From: CBDDBK01 sp965225715
GTDB lineage: Bacteria; Bacteroidota; Bacteroidia; Cytophagales; Flammeovirgaceae
Assembly: GCA_965225715.1 (NCBI GenBank)
Contig: CBDDBK010000005.1
Coordinates: forward strand, 124,001-188,000
Reading direction: 5' to 3'
Length of the DNA: 64,000 nt
Positions 42,890 to 53,900 of the stretch are shown in pieces. The position numbers and the translations under genes were made by a program. The first letter of the stretch is position 1, and the number at the start of each line of letters is the position of its first letter. The notes under the pieces were generated by a model, which saw only the letters and a program-made list of their open reading frames with translations, was not told the origin of the DNA and made no database searches.

Positions 42890-44146
42890 CTATTCAATAA
42901 ATGTTGCTAAAATTTCATGTCCCATTTTATCTCTTTTTGTTTGTAAATATTTTTCGTTATGCTGGTTTGTTTTAGTCTCTATACTAATATTTTCAATAAT
43001 TTCAAGACCATAACCTGCTAACCCTGCTCTTTTCTTTGGATTATTAGTCATGAGTTTAATTTTACAGATATTTAAATCTCTCAAAATTTGAGCACCTATG
43101 CCATAATCTCGTTCATCAACTTTATAACCTAACTCTAAATTAGCTTCTGCAGTATCAAGACCTTTTTCTTGTAATTTGTAAGATTTTAGTTTATTGAGCA
43201 AACCAATTCCTCTACCTTCTTGATTCATATAAAGAATAATTCCTTTTCCATTTTTTTCTACTTTTTGCATGGCAGTACTAAGTTGTTCTCCGCAGTCGCA
43301 GCGATAAGACCCAAAAATATCACCTGTAAGACAAGAAGAATGTACTCTTACTAAAATAGGTTCATCTTTTTCCCATTTTCCTTTTATTAAAGCCAAATGA
43401 ATCTCATTACTATTTGTTTGTAAATAACTAATTAAACGAAAATTTCCATATTTTGTCGGCATACTGACCTCTTCTAATCGTTCTATAAGTGTTTCTTTTT
43501 GAAGTCGGTAATTAATTAAATCGTTGATAGAAACAAGTTTAAGATTAAACTTATTAGCTACTTTTTTAAGATCTGGTAAGCGTGCCATAGTACCATCTTC
43601 ATTCATGATTTCTACCAAAACACCAGCTGGGAAAAGCCCTGCCAACTTTGATAAATCTAATGCTGCTTCAGTATGTCCTGTTCTACGTAAAACACCGCCT
43701 TTTTTTGCCTTTAAAGGAAAAATATGTCCTGGTCTAGCTAAATCATCTTTAGACGTCTTAGAATCAGCTAATGCTTTAATTGTTTTATAACGATCATTAG
43801 CAGAAATACCTGTTGTACATTCATTGCCAATTAAATCAACTGAAACAGTAAAAGGTGTTTGATGTAAACTGGTGTTATCATTAACCATTAAATTAAGATT
43901 TAGATCTTCACAACGTTCTTCGGATAAAGGTACACAAATTAAGCCCCTACCTTCTTTAGTCATAAAATTGACAATTTCAGGGGTAACTTTTTGGGCTGCA
44001 CAGATAAAATCTCCTTCATTTTCTCTTGATTCATCATCTACCACAATAATAACTTCCCCATTTTTAATCGCTTCTATAGCTTCTTCTATAGAATCTAAAC
44101 CACTATCAAAATGCTTATTTAAATCTTTATTCAAATTTTTTAACAT
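42890..44146 (-). CDS. ribBA: Bifunctional DHBP synthase / GTP cyclohydrolase II
   Basis: First two enzymes of riboflavin synthesis in one chain. The start is placed at ATG 44146 (MLKNLNKDLNKHF), giving 418 residues; an upstream ATG would add 12 atypical residues. RibB half (1-~215): DDESRENEGDFICAA at ~38-52, GRTGHTEAALDL-type RRTGHTEA. RibA half: HSSCLTGDIFGSYRCDCGEQ with the zinc cysteines, then MNQEGRGIGLLNKL and MTNNPKKRAGL. All catalytic motifs are present. Single gene; no FMN riboswitch in the upstream 260 bp. Confidence 0.96.
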   Translation of the reverse strand: MLKNLNKDLNKHFDSGLDSIEEAIEAIKNGEVIIVVDDESRENEGDFICAAQKVTPEIVNFMTKEGRGLICVPLSEERCEDLNLNLMVNDNTSLHQTPFTVSVDLIGNECTTGISANDRYKTIKALADSKTSKDDLARPGHIFPLKAKKGGVLRRTGHTEAALDLSKLAGLFPAGVLVEIMNEDGTMARLPDLKKVANKFNLKLVSINDLINYRLQKETLIERLEEVSMPTKYGNFRLISYLQTNSNEIHLALIKGKWEKDEPILVRVHSSCLTGDIFGSYRCDCGEQLSTAMQKVEKNGKGIILYMNQEGRGIGLLNKLKSYKLQEKGLDTAEANLELGYKVDERDYGIGAQILRDLNICKIKLMTNNPKKRAGLAGYGLEIIENISIETKTNQHNEKYLQTKRDKMGHEILATFIE

Positions 44147-44444
44147 TATTTTAATATTCTTAATTATAATATAGCAATGCATTTTTCAATGTGACATGGA
44201 CTATAAATATATAGTAAATACAAGGCTTTCGTATAAAAAAATGTGAATGGAAAAATAGTGTATATTTCATTTATCTAAAGATAATTTTTGACAAATAATT
44301 ATACACTTACTAAATGCAAGAAACAACATTTTATCAACAATTACAAAATTGTTTCAATTTAGTTTAATAGAGGTAAAAATTAAAATTAACCTAATTTTAA
44401 AATCACTTTATTTTGAAAAAACAAACTATAGCCTTGCTCTATTT

Positions 44445-45311
44445 TTATTTTATTTTAAAAGATAAATAGTCTCCGGGCTTAAGTTGAGCCAATTGGTCTA
44501 AATCTTTTTCTATCACTATGCCTATACGAAAGTAGCCTCCTATAGTTTGGGCATCTGCCATTAAAATAATGGGTTGTCCAGCACTACTAATTTGAATTGT
44601 GCCGGGAATAACTCCAGAAGAAATAAGTGATTCTTTAGAGTTAAATCCTTTAATAGCGGGTTCTAAACGGTATCCCATACGGTTTGAGTCTGTGGCTAGT
44701 CGATAAGTTTGGCTAAAAAAATGAGCAATAAAAGAGTTTGAAAATTTATTAAATTCGGGACCTTCAGTCAGATGGATAATTGTTCTATTAGAATAAGGTG
44801 CTATAGTCTTATTTGATAATTTATATTTAATAGGCTTTATAAACTGATCATATTTAATTCTAAGTTGAAAACCTTTTTGGATAGTATTATTTTGCAAAAA
44901 AGTTAAATAGCTATAGCTTGTTAAATATTTATCAATCATCCATTTCCCTCGAACTGCTAAATAAGCACGACAGCCTTCAACAACTCTTCCAAAGCATATT
45001 TGACTAGCTTTTCTTATAGTAATAGTTTCATATCTGTTTATAGATAATTGGTCAAGTTGTGCCGAAAGATTTGCTCCTGTTAAAGCTATTTGACAAGGAG
45101 CAAGGATATTAATTTTAGGACCTAAAAGTGTAATTTCTAAAACAGGCGTATTTCGAGGATTACCAACCAATTTATTAGCTAATTCTGATGAGAATTTATC
45201 CATAACACCACCTACGGGCAATCCAAACTTTTGATAACCTACACGTCCAAAATCTTGTATACTTGTTTGAAGACCTGTTTTAAGAAAATATAGACAAGTT
45301 TGATTAATCAT
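44445..45311 (-). CDS. pxpC: Biotin-dependent carboxyltransferase family protein (PxpC/KipA-like)
   Basis: 288 residues, full length for the family. Typical start: LKTGLQTSIQDFGRVGYQKF and GLPVGGVMD, then LEITLLGP, ALTGANL, and in the second half TDSNRMGYRLEP and SSGVIPGTIQISSAGQPIIL, all hallmarks of PxpC, a subunit of prokaryotic 5-oxoprolinase. The partners pxpB and pxpA, usually adjacent, are not in the window, so the symbol is by family only. Single gene, AT-rich flanks. Confidence 0.85.
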   Translation of the reverse strand: MINQTCLYFLKTGLQTSIQDFGRVGYQKFGLPVGGVMDKFSSELANKLVGNPRNTPVLEITLLGPKINILAPCQIALTGANLSAQLDQLSINRYETITIRKASQICFGRVVEGCRAYLAVRGKWMIDKYLTSYSYLTFLQNNTIQKGFQLRIKYDQFIKPIKYKLSNKTIAPYSNRTIIHLTEGPEFNKFSNSFIAHFFSQTYRLATDSNRMGYRLEPAIKGFNSKESLISSGVIPGTIQISSAGQPIILMADAQTIGGYFRIGIVIEKDLDQLAQLKPGDYLSFKIK

Positions 45312-45690
45312 TCCTAATTTTGCTTTTTATAGCTTTGTTATTAAGAAACTGTTTAGTTTTTATTTTTCTTATATAATAAACTAATAATAATATACTTAAC
45401 GCATTTTTTATAGAATAAAATTCAGTAAAAAACTGATAACAAGCGGATTAATATTTTAGCAATGCATCAAAAAAATAAACACGCTCTAAAAATAAGGAGA
45501 TTATATTTTCTCATTATAAGTTTTATTAAGGGCATCTCCTAAATTAAGTATTTGGTTATGAAATAATTAGTTTTTATATTGTTTTTTTTTCAGAAATAAC
45601 CCTATTAATCTAAAAAATAGTTACTGATGTCTCAAAAATATAAGCCCATTCAATTAGGTCGACGCATTCTTGAAGACGAGATGCGGCTCA
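45312..45690. other. Non-coding stretch with an IS end-like sequence and a short broken frame
   Basis: At 45345, GAAACTGTTTAGTTTTT resembles the terminal repeat of the IS5 element at 12401, but no partner end was found. From 45627 a plus-strand frame reads MSQKYKPIQLGRRILEDEMR and is cut where the next IS remnant begins. Nothing else recognisable. Confidence 0.4.
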
Positions 45691-46060
45691 GAGCGTGTCT
45701 AGTTTTCGTTTTGATTTTGAAAAGGGCGTTAAATTTTGTATTGTAGTAATTTTATTTAATTATTTGCTCTATGGAAAAGAAACACGTTTCTAAACAAAAA
45801 AAACATAACGATATAGACGACGCCTTCTGGGCAAAGATAGAAAACTATTTTCCACGTGCCAAGCGCAAGAGAAAATACAAATTAAAAGATGTTTTTAATG
45901 CTTGCTTATTCATAGATAGAACAGGCATACAATGGCGAAATTTACCTGAACAATATCCGCCCTACAGGCTTGTTTTTTTTCATTTTAGCAAGTGGAAAAA
46001 AAAACTGATATTTGGGATCAATTACTATTTTATGGGATACTGTCTTTTTAAATTTTAAAT
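45691..46060 (+). pseudogene. IS5-family transposase N-terminal remnant
   Basis: A possible element end GAGCGTGTCTAGTTTTCG starts at 45691. From ATG 45771 the frame gives DIDDAFWAKIENYFPRAKRK, DVFNACLFIDRTGIQWRNLP and EQYPPYRLVFFHFSKWKKK, the DUF4096-type N-terminal domain of IS5 transposases. At a nine-A run the frame slips (TDIWDQLLFYGILSF in the next frame) and the catalytic domain is absent. Inactive fragment, different from the 12.4-kb element in sequence. Confidence 0.75.
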
Positions 46061-46075
46061 CTAAGAAAATAAATA

Positions 46076-46117
46076 TTATTCTATTGGCTATTTTCGTTAT
46101 TCTATTGGCTATTTTCG
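46076..46117. repeat. Two-copy 21-bp tandem repeat
   Basis: The 21-bp unit at 46076-46096 is repeated exactly at 46097-46117, just downstream of the IS5 remnant and ~65 bp before the next gene. Confidence 0.8.
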
Positions 46118-46180
46118 TTAATTTAGAAAGAATTAGTTATTACATTAAACATCCTTTATTTCAAATTATACTTTAAAATT

Positions 46181-47101
46181 ATGAGACCAATACTATCCGT
46201 TTCATATTTATTACTTTATACATGTTTATGCCTTGTAGTATTATGTAACAATTTTAATGCTTATGGTTTTTCTTCTAATATTTATAATCCAGATGGTTCG
46301 GTTAACACCTATAAATTAGGAAATACCTTAGCAGAGTTTTCTATTTCTATTAAATCTGTATTCGCCAAAATTGATAGATTACGCATTGAAGAAAGGTTAG
46401 ATAGCGGAGATTATGCAGATATTTACAGCCATTTTAATCAATACAACACACATTATCAAAAAAGGTTAAATATAATTATCCAAAAATATGACTCATTAAA
46501 AAGATTACATAACTATTTACTACTGGCTAAAGATACATCAGAGGTAAAAAGAACAATAGTAACCATAAGAAAGTATAATGACTATATCACCTCATATAGA
46601 AAAAAAATAATTCAGGTAAAAAAGCATAGATACAATCAAATGATAAGGCTGTTGCAAGGACAACACAATGCAATTAAGCAACAAGGACAACTTATAAAAG
46701 AAGTTTTACAAGCTGCTAAGGACTATCAAGAAGAATTTAAAGTTGTTCAATATCTATCAGAAGAATATAAAAATACAAGCATATTTTTGGTTAATGATTT
46801 AAATAATAAAGTTAAACGAAGAGATAAACTTGTGCAGGAACATAGAAATAGCCCTGAAAATACCTATAAAAGACTGGTCATTCCCGCTATAAAAGAAGCT
46901 GATGAAGCTAAGAGGTCCTATTTAAGGTTTCAATACAAAAATCAAGATTTTAATTTTTTATACCAGTCATTTAAAGAACTTTCTACTCAACTATCAGGTT
47001 ATCAGAAATTAAGTAGAACATTTCTGCCAAAATATAAAATTCTCACATCACTTATTCGAAAATACCAAACAGGGTTAAAAGAATTAGCTATTGCTAATTA
47101 A
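46181..47101 (+). CDS. Secreted coiled-coil protein, hypothetical
   Basis: 306 residues. Signal peptide ~1-28 (hydrophobic LLLYTCLCLVVLCNN, cleavage near AYG). The mature part is nearly all helical with long heptad-like stretches (for example KRLNIIIQKYDSLKRLHNYL and NQMIRLLQGQHNAIKQQGQL), rich in Lys, Gln and Tyr. No known domain recognised. Probably a periplasmic rod- or bundle-forming protein. It lies 75 bp before recJ on the same strand, with no overlap. Confidence 0.65.
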   Translation: MRPILSVSYLLLYTCLCLVVLCNNFNAYGFSSNIYNPDGSVNTYKLGNTLAEFSISIKSVFAKIDRLRIEERLDSGDYADIYSHFNQYNTHYQKRLNIIIQKYDSLKRLHNYLLLAKDTSEVKRTIVTIRKYNDYITSYRKKIIQVKKHRYNQMIRLLQGQHNAIKQQGQLIKEVLQAAKDYQEEFKVVQYLSEEYKNTSIFLVNDLNNKVKRRDKLVQEHRNSPENTYKRLVIPAIKEADEAKRSYLRFQYKNQDFNFLYQSFKELSTQLSGYQKLSRTFLPKYKILTSLIRKYQTGLKELAIAN

Positions 47102-47176
47102 AAATTATAACTTTGTTAGTAAGAATAAAAAGATATTCACTTTTACTATAATTATCATTACGATTAAAAAAATAAT

Positions 47177-48883
47177 TTGAGAGTCTATAAATGGTTATAC
47201 CCACAAAAGCCTAATTCAGAACAAGTTAATAAACTTTCTAAAGCTATTAATCTTCGTAAACCTCTAACCCGTTTACTTTTGCAAAGAGGTATTTATACTT
47301 TTGAAGAAGCTAAAACTTTTTTTCGTCCTAATAGGAACCATCTTCAAGAACCTTTCTTGATGAAAGATATGTTAAAAGCAGTTAAAAGACTTGAAATAGC
47401 GATTACAAATCAGGAAAAAGTTATGATTTATGGAGACTATGATGTCGATGGTACTACATCAGTTTCTTTAGTCTATAATTTTTTAAAACCTTATGTAAAA
47501 TCTTTATTTTACCATATTCCTGATCGTTATACAGAAGGTTATGGACTGTCTCAAATTGGCATAGATAAGGCCAAAAAACTGGGTTGTAGTCTAATGATTA
47601 CCTTAGATTGTGGTATAAAAGCTAACGATAAAGTAGCTTATGCCAATACAAAAAATATAGACTCTATCATCTGCGATCACCATCTACCGCCTAAAAAATT
47701 ACCAGATGCTTTCGCTATTCTTAATCCCAAACAAACAGATTGTTCTTACCCATATAAGGAATTGACAGGCTGTGGTATTGGATTTAAATTTATGCATGCA
47801 TTTGCAAAAAAACAAAAAATTGATCAAAGTAAACTATTTAAAATGATAGATTTAGTAGCTGTAAGTACGGCTTGCGATCTTGTTCCCATAGATGATGAAA
47901 ATAGAGCTATAGTATCTTTAGGTTTAAAACAATTGGAAAAAACAACGTCTTTAGGACTAAAAACCTTGATAGATTCTCAAAATATGAAAAAAACAGATAT
48001 TCAAGTTCAAGATTTAGTTTTTGGAATAGGTCCCAGAATTAACGCTGCTGGACGTATTAGTCATGCTCATGAAGCTGTTTCATTATTAATCTCCGAAGAT
48101 AAAAATTTTTGCCAAGCCCAAAGCAAAAAAATTAATAGCCACAATAGCAACCGTAAAACCATAGATAAACAAACGGCTCAAGAAGCTTTAGAATTAATAC
48201 GAACAACTTGTCCAGATACCTATACCACCGTTTTATATCAATCCCATTGGCATAAAGGAGTTATTGGCATTGTGGCTTCTCGCTGTATAGAGCATTATTA
48301 TCGCCCTACAATCATTCTCACTCAATCAAAAGACTACATAGTTGGCTCTGCCCGTTCTATAGAAGGGTTAAATATTTATGAGGCTTTGGAATACTGTCAG
48401 GATAGTTTGGAACAATTTGGAGGACATTATTTCGCTGCTGGATTAAAGTTAAAAGCCAAAAATTTGGAAGTTTTTAAAGCCCAATTTGAAGCATATACCC
48501 GCAAAAAACTAACAATAGAACACTTAACACCAAATATAAAAATTGATACTTCTTTAAAATTAGATGATATTACCTCTAACTTTTATAAAACACTTATGCA
48601 AATGAGTCCTTTTGGCCCTAAAAATATGTTCCCTATTTTTGAATCTAAAAATATTCATTTAATAGGCAGAATTGCTGTACTTAAAGAAAAACATTTAAAA
48701 TTTCGAATAGGGCAAAGCAAACAAAGAAATACTTTTACCGTTTTGGGTTTTAACATGGTGGATTATAAAACCATAATTGAATCTGGTACCCCTTTTTCAA
48801 TTTGCTATCAAATCAAAGAAAATACCTATAATGCCTATAAACCAGAACTCCAGTTTTACCTCAAAGATCTAGTGAGTGATTAA
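47177..48883 (+). CDS. recJ: Single-stranded-DNA-specific 5'-3' exonuclease RecJ
   Basis: Exonuclease of recombination and mismatch repair. 568 residues. No ATG fits: the frame starts at TTG 47177, giving MRVYKWLYP, which matches the usual RecJ N-terminus, so TTG is the likely start. DHH domain: YGDYDVDGTTS (~81-91), TLDCGIKANDK (DCG motif), ICDHHLPPKKLP (DHH). GIGPRINAAGRISHA follows. DHHA1 domain: GVIGIVASR and GSARSIEGLN, then FGGHYFAAGLKL. All metal ligands are present. Confidence 0.95.
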   Translation: MRVYKWLYPQKPNSEQVNKLSKAINLRKPLTRLLLQRGIYTFEEAKTFFRPNRNHLQEPFLMKDMLKAVKRLEIAITNQEKVMIYGDYDVDGTTSVSLVYNFLKPYVKSLFYHIPDRYTEGYGLSQIGIDKAKKLGCSLMITLDCGIKANDKVAYANTKNIDSIICDHHLPPKKLPDAFAILNPKQTDCSYPYKELTGCGIGFKFMHAFAKKQKIDQSKLFKMIDLVAVSTACDLVPIDDENRAIVSLGLKQLEKTTSLGLKTLIDSQNMKKTDIQVQDLVFGIGPRINAAGRISHAHEAVSLLISEDKNFCQAQSKKINSHNSNRKTIDKQTAQEALELIRTTCPDTYTTVLYQSHWHKGVIGIVASRCIEHYYRPTIILTQSKDYIVGSARSIEGLNIYEALEYCQDSLEQFGGHYFAAGLKLKAKNLEVFKAQFEAYTRKKLTIEHLTPNIKIDTSLKLDDITSNFYKTLMQMSPFGPKNMFPIFESKNIHLIGRIAVLKEKHLKFRIGQSKQRNTFTVLGFNMVDYKTIIESGTPFSICYQIKENTYNAYKPELQFYLKDLVSD

Positions 48884-48970
48884 AAAGTTTTTGTAATAAT
48901 TTTGATCCGTGTGCAAAAAAAAGAATATACTCTCTATTGAATATTATATATTTTATTATCCAAATATACG

Positions 48971-49885
48971 ATGAACATGCGAATTATCTTTATAGGCACT
49001 CCCGAATTTTCTGTTCCAAGTTTAGAGATTTTATTAAAAACTAACCATAATATTGTAGCTGTCATCACGACGCAAGATAAAGCTCAAGGTCGGGGATTAA
49101 GAATAAAAGAATCAGCTATTAAGCGCGTAGCGAAAAGTTGGCAAATTCCTATTTTACAGCCTAAAAATCTTAAATCTTCTGATTTTTTGAAAACTCTAAA
49201 GAGATTTAAAGCAGATTTACAAATTGTGATTGCTTTTCGTATTTTACCGGAAGTTGTTTGGAATATGCCAACCTATGGAACCTTCAATCTACATGCTTCT
49301 TTACTACCATTGTATAGAGGTGCTGCCCCTATTAATTGGGCTATTATAAAAGGCGAAAAAAAAACTGGATTAACAACTTTTTTTCTAAAAAAAACTGTTG
49401 ATACAGGCGATATTTTATTACAACAAGAAGAGAGTATTTTATTTCAAGATAATGCCGGTACCCTACATGATAGATTATCTTTAAAAGGAGCAGATTTAGT
49501 TTTAAAAACAGTTCAACTTATTAACAACAACAACAAATTAATTTTAAAAAAACAGGATCTTTCTAAGTTAAGCCCAAAAGCACCTAAAATATTTAAACAA
49601 GATTGTGAAATAAATTTTAAGCAACATAGCTTAAGTGTTTATAATTTTATACGAGGATTATCACCTTACCCTTCTGCTTGGACAAAATTGAATAATATAG
49701 TTTACAAAATTTTACAAGCTGATATCATAGAGAAAAATATAAACTTTACAAATCAAAATTATATAAGTAGTAAAAAGAATCTTTATGTTAAAACAGAAAA
49801 TGGGGCTATTTCTATTACTAAAATTCAAAAAACAGGTAAAAAAGCCATGTTTATTGAAGATTTTTTAAGAGGTAATCAAATATAA
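48971..49885 (+). CDS. fmt: Methionyl-tRNA formyltransferase
   Basis: Formylates initiator Met-tRNA. 304 residues. Start ATG 48971 (MNMRIIFIGTPEFSVPSLE); the Met two codons on is equally possible. N-terminal Rossmann half with the FIGTPEFSVP signature, then NLHASLLPLYRGAAPINWAI containing the catalytic Asn-His and SLLPxYRG loop, and DTGDILLQ. The C-terminal OB-like domain begins ~205 (IRGLSPYPSAWT). It follows recJ by 87 bp on the same strand. Full length and apparently functional. Confidence 0.96.
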   Translation: MNMRIIFIGTPEFSVPSLEILLKTNHNIVAVITTQDKAQGRGLRIKESAIKRVAKSWQIPILQPKNLKSSDFLKTLKRFKADLQIVIAFRILPEVVWNMPTYGTFNLHASLLPLYRGAAPINWAIIKGEKKTGLTTFFLKKTVDTGDILLQQEESILFQDNAGTLHDRLSLKGADLVLKTVQLINNNNKLILKKQDLSKLSPKAPKIFKQDCEINFKQHSLSVYNFIRGLSPYPSAWTKLNNIVYKILQADIIEKNINFTNQNYISSKKNLYVKTENGAISITKIQKTGKKAMFIEDFLRGNQI

Positions 49886-49904
49886 GAAACTTTTGCAAAA
49901 TTAT

Positions 49905-50646
49905 TTACTGTTTTGGATTACAATATAATTTCCATTTTATGTTAAATTTGCCATCACTATCGGATGAATTATTAACTTTCATAAATGATACTTGAACTCG
50001 ATTATTCTGTCCTTCCATTTCGTAAAAACCAGTTTCGGGAAATATTGTTTCAAAGTCTTGCAATTCGAATAAAAGATCTTCAATGTGGACTTTTAGGCTA
50101 GGAATCTCTCTATTTTCTCCTATACAATTATTTATTTTTCTCTTTATAACATTATACATCTCATGTCTAACAATTGGATTGTTTAGGGTATCACTTTTTA
50201 GATCATGGAATATTCCAGAATCAACAAGAATTTTTACTCTATATTTTTTTTGTTTTTCAAAATTTTCTGATTTTTGTTTTTGATTTTTCCATATTTCTTT
50301 TATATTTTTTGCATCGGATTGTTCTATAATTGCATCAAAAAAATCTTTTGTGTATTTACTTGGAAAAATAGCCATGACCTTACTGATACGATTTACGGTA
50401 GTCGTGTCTTCAGAAAAAAGCTCTTCATGATTATCTAATAAAAAAGAAATTAATTTTAGATTTGTTTCAATATCTTTTTGTTCTCTCTTTAGAGTTAGGG
50501 TAGCTATGGAGATTATTAGGGTTAGAATGATAGCAGTAGCACTTATATATTTTTACCTTATCAGTTTTTCCATAATTATTAATTTCCAACTGCAACAATT
50601 GGTTTTCTAATTCCTGTTTTTTAAGGTCTAATTGATCATTTTCCAT
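49905..50646 (-). pseudogene. Single-helix membrane protein with a frameshift
   Basis: From ATG 50646: MENDQLDLKKQELENQLLQL, EINNYGKTDKVK (coiled coil), then the frame is lost at a five-base A run (50550-50554 on the plus strand as T). One base fewer would continue YISATAIILTLIISIATLTL (membrane helix), KREQKDIETNLKLISFLLDN and on into the open frame ending LYCNPKQ at 49905. The total of 742 bp is one more than a multiple of three, consistent with a single insertion. The rear 156 codons stay open. No family recognised. Either decaying, slippage-tolerant, or a sequencing error. Confidence 0.65.
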
Positions 50647-50903
50647 ACACTAAAATTTAAGATATTTTCTTTTTATTTTTAATAGCAAGACTAAATAAAT
50701 GAATATTAAAACTAAACTTAGACTATTTAGGTTTAGGTTTAAAACCTCTAATTTGAGACGAAAATACAAAAAAATAAATCCAAATGTTCTAAAAAGTGTA
50801 TTATAATTCGTTTCTAAATCAATCATTATGTATTTTTTATATTTTTAAATAGTTGATAATCAAAATTTTATATTGTTTTTAATTTCTAACTATTGACAGT
50901 CAA

Positions 50904-53900
50904 ATGATCTGTAAAAAATCTAAAAAGCTATTTATAAGTTTATATATTTTCCTACTTATTGGAGGCGGTTTTGATAGTTATGCCGAAAAAGCCTTACGTC
51001 CCAACAAGGTCATGCGACTTTTAGATACAACTCCACCCACTTTAGCTATTTCTCCACTTTCAATAACTATTAACAGCGTTTCCTTAAATCTTAATTTATC
51101 AGAACCCGGTAGTTTGGAATATAATTTATTTCAAAATAACATTATCTTTATCACTAATGGGATGCTTACTTTTGATGGGATTAACCCTCAAACTTTAATA
51201 CTTTCAAATTTAGATACTTCTGAAAATTATCTTTTGCGTATTGGCATTCAGGATACATCCGGTAATATGCCTGCTGATAGTATTAACATTACATTTACAA
51301 CAGGTGGTGTTAAAATTATAAGTGATACACTTCGACTTTGTCCTAATGATACCAATTTTTTGCCCTTACCTTCAATCCAAATTATTGAATCTGCTTCTAA
51401 TGATTTTAGAATTGCAAATAATCAAACTTTAAGTATACAAGCCCCTAATGGTGTTTATTTTGAATCTGATAGAGGTCAAGTAAATGTGATATCTGGTTTT
51501 GTTAATATTGTTAACTTTGAGATTAATCAAGATAGCCTTATTATTACTTATGACATTTTAGATACACTTACATTGGATCGTTTTGAGATTAAAAATATCG
51601 GCATAAAAACAACTCTATCCGACACGTCTTTTAATCTTTTACGAACAGGTGGTAATGCTTTACAGGTTTATAATAATATAGGTGATAATCAAGTCTATAG
51701 CACTATCGAAACAGAGGCAGATAATTTTAATATTGATGGTAGTTTTGCTGTTTGTGATAATGATCTTTTTCAAATTTACAGAGCGGATAGTTTATTGGGA
51801 AGCAGTTTTGAATGGTTTGTTAGAGGTGGAACAATTATAGGCGAAAATAATAGAAGAAACATAAGTATAACTTGGGATACAGATAGTCTTATCCATCAGT
51901 TAACTTTGAATTTAACCAATCAAAACTCGTGTAATCAACTTATAGAGTCTATTAATATTTTAGAAACAACGCCTACAAGTACCACACCTAGTCAGGATAG
52001 TGTGAGTTTTTTACAACCAGCTATATCGAATTTTAATATTTTAACGAGTTCTGTTATTTTAGAAGCAAGTAATCCAGACTCGGGAACAGGTATTTTTTCT
52101 GGTCCTGGTATTGTGAACGATACTGTTATTTTACCATTTATTCTATCAGAAGGTAGACATACTTACACCTATACTTATACCAATTCTAACGGTTGTTCTA
52201 GTAGTATATCCCGAGATTTAACTTTTTCTAATCTTTTTGATGTACCTGGTGTAGACTTAACTTATTGCATTCATGGTGATAATATTATAATTGATTTGAC
52301 TCAAAACCCGATGAATGTTCCTATAAATGCTAAACTGGATAGCCTTTCTATTTTAAATGTCACTACAAACACTCTTTTTATACCTGATACAATTCAGATT
52401 CCTGATGCTATTATCATTCCAATTCAACAGTTTAATGCGGGGCTTTATGTTTTGAATGTGCGTTACGATTCTGTAGGAATATTTTTCGATGTTAGTCAAA
52501 ACCTAAGCATTGAAAATCTTCCCATAGCCGATGCTTCTTTTAATATTTTTAATCCGGATCGTAGTGTAACTTTTTCAAGTCTTAATAATTTACCTATATC
52601 TTTATGTGATAATAATTTAGAACCACTTGTATTTTCATCAGTATCTCCTATTGAAATAGGGGATACAAACTTTTATAGAAGCACAAATTTTCCTAATGCC
52701 TTATTATCAAATCTTTACTATCCTGAAATGGCTTTTTCTTTTGCCGTTAATAATATAGGACACGATCCTACTATGACATTAAGAGATAGCATTATTCATA
52801 CATTTAGAAATGCTGCAGGCTGTTTAAATACAGATACCTTAATTATTTTGATTAATGGTTTTAATGCGCCAACTTTATTTTTTTCCGATACCGAAACAGG
52901 TACTAATGATTTAATTAACCAAGTTATTGAAGTCTGTATTAGTCGTCCTGATTTTAAAATTTTTATCGCTTCAGCTCCAAATAATGGAACATTAATTTTT
53001 GATGGTCTTAGAAATATCGGACATGTTGATTTAAACCCAACTTTAGATACAGCTATTTTCAATCCTGAAAAAGCCCATCAATTTGCAATAAATACAGGAA
53101 GGGCTAGTCCAAATAATCCAAGCACTCATAATATTTTTTACACTTATTTGGACACCAATAACTGCTCTATTTTAGATACAGCTATCTTTATAGTCAATCC
53201 TTTACCCACACTCTTTTTTAATGTACCTAATAGCCAAATAAGTCAACTTTGTTTTAACGATGCTCCTATACGAGTTAGAGCATTAGCAATAAGAGATTTT
53301 ATAGATAACACCGGAACATTTGATTTTAGCATTAGAACCCAATCGGGTACTTTATTGACCGGAGCTGCTGCAGGCTTATTGGATATAACATCGGATAGTG
53401 TAAGTATTAACCCCAGAATACTAGCTTTAGCTGCCGGAGCAAGTGATTCTATTAGCGGAGATATACAAGTTTATTTTAGGTATAAATTTACAGATACAGA
53501 AACCGGTTGCAGCTTTTTAGATAGCCTTCAAATAACTTTATTTACTCTTCCAGATTTATCCTTTAATAGTAGCACCGGTAATACTATATATTGTTTTAAT
53601 GATGCTGTAGATTTAATCACAGGTAATAATATGAATGGTCTTTTAGCCGATGCAAACTTTACTATTATTAATGAAACAACAAGGACTTCAAATGGCTTGA
53701 TAACAACAAGTTTAGCTAATGAAGTTTTTTTTGAACCAAATACAGCATCAGGCATTCAAAACCGTTTAACTCAAACTACTGAACATACAATTACCTTTAC
53801 TGGTACTAACCAAAATAACTGTGATAATATATTAACAAGAACATTTTTTATCAATCCTATCCCTTTTGTAAACTTTGAAAACCAAAATGCTTGTTCAGCA

